Origin: Pseudomonas beijingensis
Lineage (GTDB): Bacteria; Pseudomonadota; Gammaproteobacteria; Pseudomonadales; Pseudomonadaceae
Length of the DNA stretch: 64,000 nucleotides
Assembly (NCBI RefSeq): GCF_030687295.1
Contig: NZ_CP117425.1
Coordinates: 1,616,001-1,680,000 of the forward strand
Direction of reading: 5' to 3'
Position 1 is the first letter of the stretch, and each line of letters begins with the position of its first letter. The translations under genes were made by a program, and so were the position numbers. The notes beneath the pieces are model-generated. The model made no database searches. It was not told the origin of the DNA and saw nothing but the letters and a program-made list of their open reading frames with translations. Below are positions 40,168 through 48,812 of this stretch, in pieces.

Positions 40168-40237
40168 CGTCCACCGCGAGGCGGCCTGAGAGCCGACCTG
40201 GCTCTTGGTGGGACCGCGTTTTTTCCTGTGGGATGAG

Positions 40238-40326
40238 TGTGGGAGCGAGCTTGCTTGCGATGGCGGTGGTTCAGTCACAGGGATGTTGGGTTTGCTGGCC
40301 TCATCGCGAGCAAGCTCGCTCCCACA
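40238..40326. repeat. REPIN inside the inverted-repeat block
   Basis: Inverted REP pair (GTGGGAGCGAGCTTGCTTGCG ... CGCGAGCAAGCTCGCTCCCAC) in the centre of the large inverted repeat. Confidence 0.87.
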
Positions 40327-40370
40327 GGTGATCTTGGGTGCTCATAAGTCTTGTGTTCACCACAGGCCCA

Positions 40371-40402
40371 TTGTGGGAGCGAGCTTGCTCGCGATAGCGG
40401 TG
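40371..40402. repeat. Single REP sequence
   Basis: Lone copy TTGTGGGAGCGAGCTTGCTC... in the centre of the inverted-repeat block. Confidence 0.75.
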
Positions 40403-40434
40403 GTTCAGCTAAATAGATGCTGGGATATGTCCCG

Positions 40435-40480
40435 CTCTTGCTCTTGCTCTTGCTCTTGCTTTGGCTCTTGATCTTGATCT
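40435..40480. repeat. CTCTTG hexanucleotide tandem repeat
   Basis: About seven units of (T/G)CTCTTG, the last ones degenerate (TTTGGC, ATCTTG, ATCTGG), next to the right arm of the inverted repeat. A likely slippage-prone tract in a non-coding place. Confidence 0.8.
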
Positions 40481-40748
40481 GGACGCCCCGTTAAACCACG
40501 CTGGCCGAACGCAGGCATTGCGCAGTGGGCATCCCGGCATGGATGCCGGGATAGCCGCGCTGGGCCATGGATGGCCCTTCGCGGCGGGCCCACGGAGCAA
40601 TGCCGGAGTGAGGGCACACCGAGCCTTAGCGAGGTGCCAAGTGGTGGGGCAAAGCGCTTTTGGTTACTTTTGGCGCTCTTCCAAAAGTGACCCGCTGTAA
40701 GAGCGGAACCGCCAGCCGCCGTTACAAAAAAAACGGATATACACACCA
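40476..40748. repeat. Right arm of the ~270-bp inverted repeat
   Basis: Inverted counterpart of 39898-40167, ending AACGGATATACACACC. The two arms with about 308 bp between them fill the azu to nadE gap. Confidence 0.85.
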
Positions 40749-40772
40749 ACCCACGCCTCTCGGCTATCGCGA

Positions 40773-40800
40773 GCTTACCGCTTACCGCTTACCGCTTACG
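40773..40800. repeat. Heptamer tandem repeat at the nadE 3' end
   Basis: Four copies of GCTTACC (last one GCTTACG), touching the nadE stop codon. Each unit contains TTA, so on the minus strand each adds a TAA stop in turn. Confidence 0.75.
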
Positions 40801-41623
40801 GCGCATACGGCATCACCCGCTTGTGCTCAGTCTTACGATAGGTCTCACAAATGATCCTGGCCGCCTCTTCGCGAACCGGTTGGCCGTGCAGGAAAGCATC
40901 GATCTCGGCATAGGTCACACCGTGGGAAGCTTCGTCCGGCTTGCCTGGCGACAGGTCTTCAAGATCGGCGGTGGGGACTTTTTCCACCAGCGATTCCGGT
41001 GCGCCAAAGTCACGGGCGATGGCCCGGACCTGGTTTTTCACCAGGCCGCTCAACGGCGCCAGGTCGCAGGCGCCGTCACCGAACTTGGTGAAGAAACCCA
41101 TGACCGCTTCGGCCGCATGGTCGGTGCCGATCACCAGGCCCTGCTCGGCACCAGCGATGGTGTATTGCGCCAGCATGCGCATCCGCGCCTTGGTATTGCC
41201 CAGCACGAAATCCCGCGAGACCACCGCCTTGCCTTCGAACGCCGCGACTTGCTCGGCCAAGGCCTTGACCGCCGGGCCAATATTGACGGTATGGCGCTCG
41301 TCCGGGTCGATGAAGTCCACGCAGGCCTGTGCTTCATGCTCGTCGAACTGGGTTTCGTACGGCAGGCGCACAGCGATGAACTTATAGGCCGCGTTACCGG
41401 TTTTCTCCCGCAGTTCGCGCACGGCACGCTGGGCCAGCAGCCCGGCGGTCAGCGAGTCGACGCCACCGCTGATGCCCAGCACGAGGGACTTGAGCCCGGA
41501 ATTGACCAGGCAATCCTGGATAAAGCTCACTCGCCGGGCGATCTCGGCCTTGAGGGCGGCGTCATCGGCGAACGGTGGCTGGACCTTGAGCTGTTCAGCA
41601 ATCTCACGCTGTACGGCTTGCAT
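40796..41623 (-). CDS. nadE: NAD+ synthase (ammonia-dependent)
   Basis: NadE turns deamido-NAD into NAD+ with ATP and ammonia, the last step of both the de novo and Preiss-Handler routes. The protein has 275 residues, the short ammonia-using form without a glutaminase domain. The PP-loop [10 protein letters not shown] is near residue 50; ARMRMLAQY and [19 protein letters not shown] are family motifs. ATG 41623 follows AAGGAGTG. It starts 4 bp after the pncB stop, forming a two-gene NAD salvage operon. Confidence 0.96.
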   Translation of the reverse strand: MQAVQREIAEQLKVQPPFADDAALKAEIARRVSFIQDCLVNSGLKSLVLGISGGVDSLTAGLLAQRAVRELREKTGNAAYKFIAVRLPYETQFDEHEAQACVDFIDPDERHTVNIGPAVKALAEQVAAFEGKAVVSRDFVLGNTKARMRMLAQYTIAGAEQGLVIGTDHAAEAVMGFFTKFGDGACDLAPLSGLVKNQVRAIARDFGAPESLVEKVPTADLEDLSPGKPDEASHGVTYAEIDAFLHGQPVREEAARIICETYRKTEHKRVMPYAP

Positions 41624-41627
41624 GAAT

Positions 41628-42855
41628 TCACTCCTTGCTTGATGTGTCAGAAAGGGCGGCAGGTACTTGGAAAACGTGTCGCATGTAGGCGACGAAATTC
41701 GGGTCCTTGCAGTGGGTCTTGCCGGGCTCGTCTGAAATCTTGGCCACGGGTTGCCCGTCACAGCTGATCATTTTAAGCACGATGCTCATGGGCTCGACAC
41801 CCGGGATGTCGCAGGTCAGGTTGGTGCCAATACCGAAGCTGACATTAATGCGACCACGCAACGCCCGAAAAATCTCCAGGCATTTGGGCAATGTCAGGCT
41901 ATCGGAGAACACCAGGGTCTTGCTCATCGGGTCGATGCCGAGCTTGTGGTAGTGGGCAATGGCCTTTTCGGCCCAGATCACCGGGTCACCGGAGTCATGG
42001 CGCAAACCGTCGAACAGCTTGGCGAAGAACAGATCGAAATCCTTGAGGAAGGCGTCCATGGTGATGCAGTCGGTGAGGGCGATCCCCAGCAGGCCCCGGT
42101 ACTCGCGCACCCCAGCAATCGAGGGCGGCGATCTGGCTGTCGATCAGTCGCGGACCCAGTTGCTGGTGGGCCATGATCCACTCGTGGGCCATGGTGCCCA
42201 GGGGTTTCATGTCCAGTTCCCGAGACAGGTGCACATTGCTGGTGCCGACGAAACGCCCGGGGAAATCATGCTTGAGCACGTTGACCACTTCTTCCTGGAC
42301 GCGGAAGGAAAACCGCCGACGGGTGCCGAAATCCGCGACTTGCAATTCGGACAGCTCATCGGCGCTGGCGTTGGCGCTCAGCCAGTCGAACTTGCGATAC
42401 AACTGCTCGCGGGCCTGCTCCAGGACGATTTCGCGGTAGCGATAGCGGTTGCGCACTTCGCTGACGATGGCCAGCAGAGGCACTTCGAACAGAATCACAT
42501 GCAGCCACGGCCCGCGCAGGCGGATGAACAGCTCACCGTTGTCGATACCGGTGTGCACGTAGCGCAGGTTGAAGCGAAACAGCCCCAGGAAGCGCAGGAA
42601 GTCCGGCTTGAGGAAGCTGATGCGCTCCAGGAAACCCAACTGGTCGGCGCTCAGGTTCAGTTCCGCCAGGCGTTCGATCTGGAAGCGGATCTCCGCCAGG
42701 TACGGGCGCAAGTCTTCGCTGTTGCGGCAACGAAACTCCCACTCGACTTCGACGTTGGGGTAGTTGTGCAGCACCGCCTGCATCATCGTCAGTTTGTAGA
42801 AGTCGGTGTCGAGCAGGTTCTGCACGATACGATCGGCAAATACGCTCTCGCTCAT
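41628..42855 (-). pseudogene. pncB: Nicotinate phosphoribosyltransferase, frame-shifted
   Basis: PncB joins nicotinate and PRPP to give nicotinate mononucleotide, feeding NadE next door. The 5' frame ([19 protein letters not shown], through [16 protein letters not shown]) reads from 42855 to about 42114; the rest ([20 protein letters not shown] ... [11 protein letters not shown] ... [10 protein letters not shown]) lies in another frame from about 42110 to 41628. The joint is a run of four C at 42110-42113, where three would restore one 408-codon gene of family length. Everything else looks intact, so a sequencing error is plausible; if real, nicotinate salvage by this enzyme is lost. Confidence 0.9.
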
Positions 42856-42955
42856 AAGGTTCTCCAGACAGGCCGCGGCAGTGGGCAGTGAGGTTCGGCG
42901 GTTTTTAGTGAGCGGCTAGTGGCGCATAACCGTGGTGGGTATTGCCAGTGTTTTT

Positions 42956-43048
42956 TGTGGCGAGGGAGCTTGCTCCCGCTCGGGTGCGCAGCGCCCGTAT
43001 GGTAGGGGGCCGCTGCGCGGCCCAGCGGGAGCAAGCTCCCTCGCCACA
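42956..43048. repeat. Inverted REP pair of the GTGGCGAGGGAGCTTGCTCCC type
   Basis: Third copy of this family, between pncB and the LysR gene. Confidence 0.85.
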
Positions 43049-43068
43049 GGGTGTTGTGTTGGCTGCCG

Positions 43069-43977
43069 CTATTGCGGTGTATCCGGGCTGTCGATCTGCT
43101 CCAGCATCCACTCCACAAAAAGCCGCACCTTGGGCACTTCCGCCGAATGTTCCGGGTAGGCCAGGTAATAGGCGCTGGTGCTAGGCATCGCGTGGGGCCA
43201 GGGGATGACCAGTTTGCCGTCGGCCAGTTCTTCTTCCACCAGAAACCGTGGCAGCAAGGCGACGCCGCAGCCGACCTGGGCGGCCCGGATGCACATGTAG
43301 AAGGTTTCGAAACGCGGCCCGTGGTAGCTGTGTTCGGTGTGGTAGCCCTGGCTGTCGAACCAGTCGTGCCAGGCCTGGGGCCGCGAAGCGTTTTGCAGCA
43401 GCACCAGCTCGGCCAATTGGGTCGGGTCGCTGAAGGGTTGCTCAGGCAGGCTGCCGGGGGCGCAGACTGGCACCAGCTCTTCGTCGAACAATCTCAGGGA
43501 CTCGGTGCCAGGGCGTGAACCCTGGCCGAAGTAGAACGCCAGGTCGCTGCGCCCCTGCTGCAAGTCATCGGCTTCCTGCTCGCTGCATAAGTCCAAATGA
43601 ATTTTCGGATGACGCAGGCGCCAGCCCTTCAGGCGGGGGACCAGCCAGCGGGCACCGAAGGTCGGAGGCGTGGAGACACGCAGCACTTCGGTATCGCCGC
43701 CGTAGGAGCGCAGGTAATGGGTGGACATCTCCACCTGGGTGAGGATTTTTCGTACTTCCCCCAGGTACAACTCTCCGGCCGGTGTCAGCTGCAAGCGGCG
43801 GCGCACACGCCGAAACAGCAAGTGCTGCAACAATTCCTCGAGCTGGGCGACCTGTTTGCTGACGGCGCTCTGGGTCAGATGAAGTTCTTCGGCGGCACGG
43901 GTAAAGCTCAGGTGGCGAGTCACGGCTTCGAAGCACTGGAGCGCGGTGATCGACGGTAAATAGCGCTTATTGAGCAT
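43069..43977 (-). CDS. LysR-family regulator next to amaB
   Basis: 302 residues. N-terminal winged helix (about 5-65: ALQCFEAVTRHLSFTRAAEE, LTQSAVSKQVAQLEELL) and C-terminal substrate-binding domain (about 95-295), a GcvA-like layout. It is divergent from amaB with 181 bp between, the usual arrangement for a LysR protein controlling its neighbour. In other pseudomonads the regulator beside amaA/amaB holds the same place; the inducer is likely a lysine-pathway compound (inference). Confidence 0.9.
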   Translation of the reverse strand: MLNKRYLPSITALQCFEAVTRHLSFTRAAEELHLTQSAVSKQVAQLEELLQHLLFRRVRRRLQLTPAGELYLGEVRKILTQVEMSTHYLRSYGGDTEVLRVSTPPTFGARWLVPRLKGWRLRHPKIHLDLCSEQEADDLQQGRSDLAFYFGQGSRPGTESLRLFDEELVPVCAPGSLPEQPFSDPTQLAELVLLQNASRPQAWHDWFDSQGYHTEHSYHGPRFETFYMCIRAAQVGCGVALLPRFLVEEELADGKLVIPWPHAMPSTSAYYLAYPEHSAEVPKVRLFVEWMLEQIDSPDTPQ

Positions 43978-44158
43978 GACGAGGGCCTTTTATCTTGTTG
44001 CTCTATAAATCGAGTCAGGGGCAGCATGAATAAACGGAATGATATCTCGCTTAATGGTCGTTTGTTGCCAAGACTCGAGCCAGCTAAAACTAGAGGCCTG
44101 AGTAGACGGTAATTGCCCGTCCGCCATTCTTTTATCGCTCGTTTAGAGGAGTTACCCC

Positions 44159-45649
44159 ATGGTTGCTGCATTGCTTGATCGTCTGGGCGTTAATCCGGCT
44201 TTGTACCAGGGCGGCACACAGCCGGTGCATTCCCCTATCGATGGCAGCCGCATCGGCGCCGTGAACTGGGAAGGCGCCGCTGAAGTCGAGCAGCAGGTCA
44301 GCCGTGCCGAACACGCCTTCGACCTGTGGCGCCAGGTGCCGGCCCCGCGTCGCGGCGAGCTGGTGCGTCAATTCGGCGACCTGCTGCGTGAATACAAGGC
44401 CGACCTCGGCGAGCTGGTGTCGTGGGAAGCCGGCAAGATCACCCAGGAAGGCCTGGGTGAAGTGCAAGAGATGATCGACATCTGCGACTTCGCCGTCGGC
44501 CTGTCCCGCCAGTTGTACGGCCTGACCATCGCCTCCGAGCGTCCGGGCCACCACATGCGTGAATCCTGGCATCCGCTGGGCGTGGTCGGGGTGATCAGTG
44601 CGTTCAACTTCCCCGTCGCGGTCTGGGCCTGGAACACCACGCTGGCCCTGGTCTGCGGCAACTCGGTGATCTGGAAACCCTCGGAAAAGACCCCGCTCAC
44701 CGCCCTGGCGTGCCAGGCGCTGTTCGAGCGCGTGTTGAAGAACTTCAGCGACGCACCGCCGTATCTGAGCCAGGTGATTATCGGCGGCCGCGATGCCGGT
44801 GAAGCCCTGGTGGACGACCCGCGCGTGGCCTTGATCAGCGCCACCGGCAGCACCCGCATGGGCCGTGAAGTGGCGCCGAAAGTCGCCGCGCGCTTCGCCC
44901 GCAGCATCCTTGAACTGGGCGGTAACAACGCGATGATCCTGGCGCCGAGCGCCGACCTGGACATGGCCGTGCGCGCCATCCTGTTCAGCGCCGTCGGCAC
45001 TGCCGGCCAGCGTTGCACCACCCTGCGCCGGCTGATCGCCCACGAGTCGGTGAAGGAAGAGATTGTCACCCGCCTCAAGGCCGCCTATTCGAAAGTGCGC
45101 ATCGGCCATCCGCTGGAAGGCAACCTGGTCGGGCCACTGATCGACAAGCACAGCTTCGACGGTATGCAGGACGCGCTGGAGCAGGCCTTGAGCGAAGGCG
45201 GTAAGGTGTTTGGCGGTAAACGTCAGTTGGAAGACCAGTTCCCGAATGCCTATTACGTCTCGCCAGCCATCGTCGAGATGCCCGAGCAGAGTGATGTGGT
45301 GCGCCACGAAACCTTCGCACCGATCCTGTACGTGGTTGGCTACAAGGACTTTGCCGAGGCCCTGCACTTGAACAATGCCGTGCCCCAGGGCCTGTCGTCC
45401 TGCATCTTCACCACCGATGTGCGTGAAGCCGAGCAGTTCATGTCGGCGGTGGGCAGCGACTGCGGCATCGCCAACGTCAACATCGGCCCGAGCGGCGCGG
45501 AAATCGGCGGCGCATTCGGTGGCGAAAAAGAAACCGGCGGCGGTCGCGAATCCGGCTCCGACGCCTGGCGCGGCTACATGCGCCGCCAGACCAACACCGT
45601 GAACTACTCGCTGGAGTTGCCGTTGGCCCAGGGGATTACCTTCGACTGA
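44159..45649 (+). CDS. amaB: L-piperideine-6-carboxylate (aminoadipate semialdehyde) dehydrogenase
   Basis: AmaB oxidises the semialdehyde form of piperideine-6-carboxylate to L-2-aminoadipate in lysine and pipecolate breakdown. It is an NAD-dependent aldehyde dehydrogenase of 496 residues. The catalytic Cys is in GTAGQRCTTLRR (near 286), the general-base Glu in ILELGGNN (near 252) and the Rossmann turn in ATGSTRMGRE. AGAGGAG precedes the ATG. Assignment rests on the family (ALDH7/antiquitin type), the downstream amaA-like gene and the LysR neighbour as in P. putida. Confidence 0.88.
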   Translation: MVAALLDRLGVNPALYQGGTQPVHSPIDGSRIGAVNWEGAAEVEQQVSRAEHAFDLWRQVPAPRRGELVRQFGDLLREYKADLGELVSWEAGKITQEGLGEVQEMIDICDFAVGLSRQLYGLTIASERPGHHMRESWHPLGVVGVISAFNFPVAVWAWNTTLALVCGNSVIWKPSEKTPLTALACQALFERVLKNFSDAPPYLSQVIIGGRDAGEALVDDPRVALISATGSTRMGREVAPKVAARFARSILELGGNNAMILAPSADLDMAVRAILFSAVGTAGQRCTTLRRLIAHESVKEEIVTRLKAAYSKVRIGHPLEGNLVGPLIDKHSFDGMQDALEQALSEGGKVFGGKRQLEDQFPNAYYVSPAIVEMPEQSDVVRHETFAPILYVVGYKDFAEALHLNNAVPQGLSSCIFTTDVREAEQFMSAVGSDCGIANVNIGPSGAEIGGAFGGEKETGGGRESGSDAWRGYMRRQTNTVNYSLELPLAQGITFD

Positions 45650-45671
45650 GGTCGAGCCAACGAAAATCCCC

Positions 45672-45760
45672 TGTGGGAGCGAGCTTGCTCGCGATGGCGG
45701 CGGCACATTCAATAACGATGTGACTGACAGACCGCTATCGCGAGCAAAGTCGCTCCCGCA
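45672..45760. repeat. REPIN
   Basis: Inverted REP pair between amaB and the amaA remnant; the right half carries an extra A (GCAAAGTCGCTCCCGC). Confidence 0.87.
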
Positions 45761-45802
45761 CTGAATAGTGTGATGGTTGGGTTTCTTTTTCGGAGTCTGG
45801 CA

Positions 45803-47085
45803 ATGCCGTTACGCGAAGAATGTCTGTGGGAAAAACTGACGCCGCAAAGGCCTGAAAACACTGCCCTCACCGGCGAAATCATGGTCGATGTCTGTGTGAT
45901 CGGTGCAGGGTTCCGGGCTGTCGGCGGCGGTGCACTTGCTCGAACAAGGCAAGCGCGTGGCTGTGCTGGAAGCCCATCGGGCCGGGCATGGCGGATCGGG
46001 GCGTAACGTCGGCCTGGTGAACGCCGGGCTGTGGATCCCGCCGGATGACATCGAGGCCGGATTCGGCGAGGCGGTGGGCAGGCCAGTTCAACCGCATGCT
46101 GGGCGCCGCACCGGCCCTGGTGTTCAGCCTCATCGATAAATACAACATTGATTGTCAGTTGCGCCGCGAAGGCACCCTGCATATGGCCCATAACGCCCGG
46201 GGCGAGGCCGACCTGCGCAGTCGCGAGGCACAATGGAAACGCCGTGGCGCCCCGGTGGAGTTGCTCACCGGCCAGGCCTGTGCCGAGGCGACCGGCACGG
46301 CGAAAATCGCCGCGGCACTGCTCGACCGCCGCGCCGGCACCCTTAATCCGATGGCCTACACCAGCGGGTTGGCCAAGGCCGCCACGGACCTGGGCGGCCA
46401 GCTGTTCGACCACTCGCCGGTGATGCGCCTGGAACGCCAAGGCCAGCGTTGGTCGGTGCAGACCGCCCAGGGTTCGGTGCTGGCCGAGCAGGTGGTGATT
46501 GCCTCCAACGCCTACACCGAGGGCGACTGGACCGAACTGCGGCGCAATTTTTTCCCCGGTTATTACTATCAGGTCGCTTCCGTGCCGCTGGCCGACGAGG
46601 CCGCCCAACGCATTCTGCCGGGCGGGCAGGGTTCGTGGGATACCCGGCAGGTGTTGAGCAGCATCCGCCGTGACAAGGACGGCCGTTTGCTGCTGGGCAG
46701 CCTGGGCAACGGCAACCGCAAGCCGACCTGGTTCCTCAAGGCTTGGGCCGACCGGGTGCAGCAACACTATTTCCCTTACCTCAAACCAGTGGAGTGGGAG
46801 TGCACCTGGACCGGTTGCATCGCCTTCACCCCCGATCATTTGATGCGCCTGTTCGAACCCGCTCCCGGGCTGGTGGCCGTGACCGGCTACAACGGCCGGG
46901 GCGTGACCACCGGTACGGTGGTCGGCAAGGCGTTCGCCGACTACCTGTGCCACGGCGATGCCCAGGCCCTGCCGATCCCGTTCGCACCCATGCAGCCGTT
47001 GGCCGGGGTGGGCTTGCGCAGTTGCCTGTATGAGGCGGGCTTTTCGCTGTATCACGCGGGCCAGTGCCTGCGGATCGTCATTTGA
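45803..47085 (+). pseudogene. amaA: L-pipecolate oxidase-like FAD oxidoreductase, twice frame-shifted
   Basis: Encodes a DAO-type FAD oxidoreductase, probably AmaA, which turns L-pipecolate into piperideine-6-carboxylate, the substrate of AmaB upstream. The protein is split over three frames. It starts MPLREECLWEKLTPQRPE and reaches DVCVIGAGF at about 45913, where two bases appear to be missing from the FAD-binding glycine loop (GAGFTGLSAA expected). It goes on in a second frame (AVHLLEQGKRVAVLEAHRAG ... EAGFGEAVG), where an extra C at 46083-46084 shifts it to the third frame (QFNRMLGAAPALVFSL ... FTPDHLMRLFEP), which runs to the stop. Joined, the length would be about 427 residues. Decay or assembly errors. 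Confidence 0.85.
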
Positions 47086-47205
47086 GTGTTGAAAATTGTT
47101 GCTGCAAGCCGCGTTTTCCGGCGTAGCGTCTAGCCTGTTATGGTGCGGGTTGTAGCAGTCGCGCACCGACAGTGTGCAGTTCGGTGACGTGGGTTGTTAC
47201 ACAGT

Positions 47206-47304
47206 GGTTGCACGCCGTTTCGTGCGATGGTTGCAATGATGGCTCACGGAGGGTTTCACCTATTTGGATAAAAGGTTGCACCTTGTCCGGTTTAGACGGT
47301 TGCA
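47206..47304 (+). promoter_or_regulatory. Four GGTTGCA repeats upstream of livK (putative enhancer sites)
   Basis: GGTTGCA at 47206, 47229, 47274 and 47298, all in the same direction. They form two pairs with 23- and 24-bp spacing, about two helical turns. They lie about 75-185 bp upstream of the sigma-54 promoter at 47378, where enhancer-binding proteins usually sit. Within the first pair, TTGCACG-N6-CGTGCGA makes a partial dyad. Confidence 0.5.
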
Positions 47305-47377
47305 CGCCCTATGAAAAAGGGCTCGAAACAGTCGAAATAACAATAAAGCAGCGACTTTTCTCAGAATAAAAAACCGA

Positions 47378-47393
47378 TGGCACGGCCCTTGCT
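47378..47393 (+). promoter_or_regulatory. Sigma-54 (RpoN) promoter of the liv operon
   Basis: TGGCACGGCCCTTGCT is a perfect match to TGGCACG-N4-TTGCW. It lies 63 bp before the livK ATG, with GGAG at 47443-47446 as ribosome site. Confidence 0.85.
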
Positions 47394-47455
47394 CTGAGCT
47401 TTTCAGTGAAATGAAGTCGCAGTGCCAACTAAAAAAAACCTTGGAGCACCACCTC

Positions 47456-48589
47456 ATGTCCCAGACGTTTTACAAGAAAGGTTTCCTGGCCCTCGCAGTG
47501 GCAACTGCGTTGGGTGTTTCTGCGTTTGCTCAAGCTGATGTGAAATTTGGTGTGGCGGGGCCGATGACTGGTGCCAACGCGGCATTTGGCGAGCAGTATA
47601 TGAAGGGGGCGCAGGCAGCGGCCGATGCGGTCAACGCGGCGGGTGGCGTGAACGGCGAGAAGATCGTACTGGTCAAGGGCGATGACGCCTGCGAACCGAA
47701 ACAGGCTGTTACCGTGGCCAAGGACCTGACCAACCAGAAAGTGGCGGGCGTGGTCGGTCACTTCTGCTCCTCGTCGACCATTCCGGCTTCCGAGATCTAC
47801 GACGAAGCAGGCATCATCGCAATCACCCCGGGTTCGACCAACCCGGCTGTTACCGAGCGCGGCCTGAGCGCCATGTTCCGCATGTGCGGGCGTGATGACC
47901 AGCAGGGCATCGTCGCCGGCGACTACATTGTCGACGTGCTCAAGGGCAAGAAAGTCGTTGTGCTGCATGACAAGGACACCTACGGCCAGGGCCTGGCGGA
48001 TGCGACCAAGGCTCAACTGGCCAAGCGCGGCGTGACGCCAGTGCTGTATGAAGGCCTGACCCGTGGTGAAAAAGACTTCAGCACCATCGTCACCAAGATC
48101 CGCGGCGCCGGCGCCGACGTCGTCTACTTCGGCGGTCTGCATCCGGAAGCCGGTCCCCTGGTTCGTCAACTGCGTGAGCAAGGCCTCAAAGACGTCAAGT
48201 TCATGTCCGACGACGGTATCGTGACCGACGAGCTGGTCACCACCGCTGGCGGCCCGCAATTTGTCGATGGCGTGCTGATGACCTTCGGTGCCGACCCACG
48301 CCTGCTGCCAGACAGCAAGGCTGTAGTGGATGCATTCCGTGCCAAGGGCACTGAGCCGGAAGGCTACACCCTGTACGCCTACGCTTCGGTTCAGACCCTC
48401 GCGGCGGCCTTTAATGGCGCCAAGAAAAACGATGGCGAAGCTGCGGCCAAGTGGCTCAAGGCTAACCCAGTCAAGACCGTGATGGGCGAGAAGACCTGGG
48501 ACGCCAAGGGCGACCTGAAAGTCTCCGACTACGTGGTTTACCAGTGGGACAAGGACGGCAAATACCACCAGCTGGAAAAACAGAAGTAA
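47456..48589 (+). CDS. livK: Branched-chain amino acid-type ABC transporter, periplasmic binding protein
   Basis: Periplasmic binding protein of the LIV (BraC/LivK) class, 377 residues with a signal peptide cleaved near residue 27 (ALAVATALGVSAFAQA). Two-lobe fold; characteristic start VKFGVAGPMTGANAAFGEQY, the GVVGHFCSSSTIPASEIY ligand-contact strip, and a Cys pair (DDACEPKQ / GHFCSS) as in BraC. First gene of livKHMGF. The nearness of lysine-pathway genes leaves open a substrate other than Leu/Ile/Val; pipecolate is a guess. Driven by the sigma-54 promoter at 47378. Confidence 0.93.
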   Translation: MSQTFYKKGFLALAVATALGVSAFAQADVKFGVAGPMTGANAAFGEQYMKGAQAAADAVNAAGGVNGEKIVLVKGDDACEPKQAVTVAKDLTNQKVAGVVGHFCSSSTIPASEIYDEAGIIAITPGSTNPAVTERGLSAMFRMCGRDDQQGIVAGDYIVDVLKGKKVVVLHDKDTYGQGLADATKAQLAKRGVTPVLYEGLTRGEKDFSTIVTKIRGAGADVVYFGGLHPEAGPLVRQLREQGLKDVKFMSDDGIVTDELVTTAGGPQFVDGVLMTFGADPRLLPDSKAVVDAFRAKGTEPEGYTLYAYASVQTLAAAFNGAKKNDGEAAAKWLKANPVKTVMGEKTWDAKGDLKVSDYVVYQWDKDGKYHQLEKQK

Positions 48590-48763
48590 ACACGATCGGC
48601 TAGATCCCCCGATTCCATGTGGGGCGTGCCTGCTGGCGATGGCGGACTGACAGGCGACATCTTCGTTGAATGTCCGTCCGCTCTCGCTGGCAGGCCAGCG
48701 TCCACAAGGGATGTAGTGTTCTGACTGACATTGCTCCGACGTAAATCTGTATTTTCCTTAGAA

Positions 48764-48792
48764 GAACCGCACACTCAAGGGTGTGCAGGTTC
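48764..48792 (+). promoter_or_regulatory. mRNA hairpin between livK and livH
   Basis: Stem GAACCGCACAC / GTGTGC-A-GGTTC, 11 bp with one bulged A, in the 223-bp gap. No T run follows, so it is more likely a 3'-end stabiliser that keeps livK mRNA above the rest, as known for binding-protein operons, than a terminator. Confidence 0.55.
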
Positions 48793-48812
48793 TCACTGCG
48801 TGAGATTGCGTT

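Noticed and set aside
39915..40331. 138-residue frame in the inverted-repeat block
   Set aside because: The frame is the repeat translated; the other arm gives a similar frame, and neither has a ribosome site.
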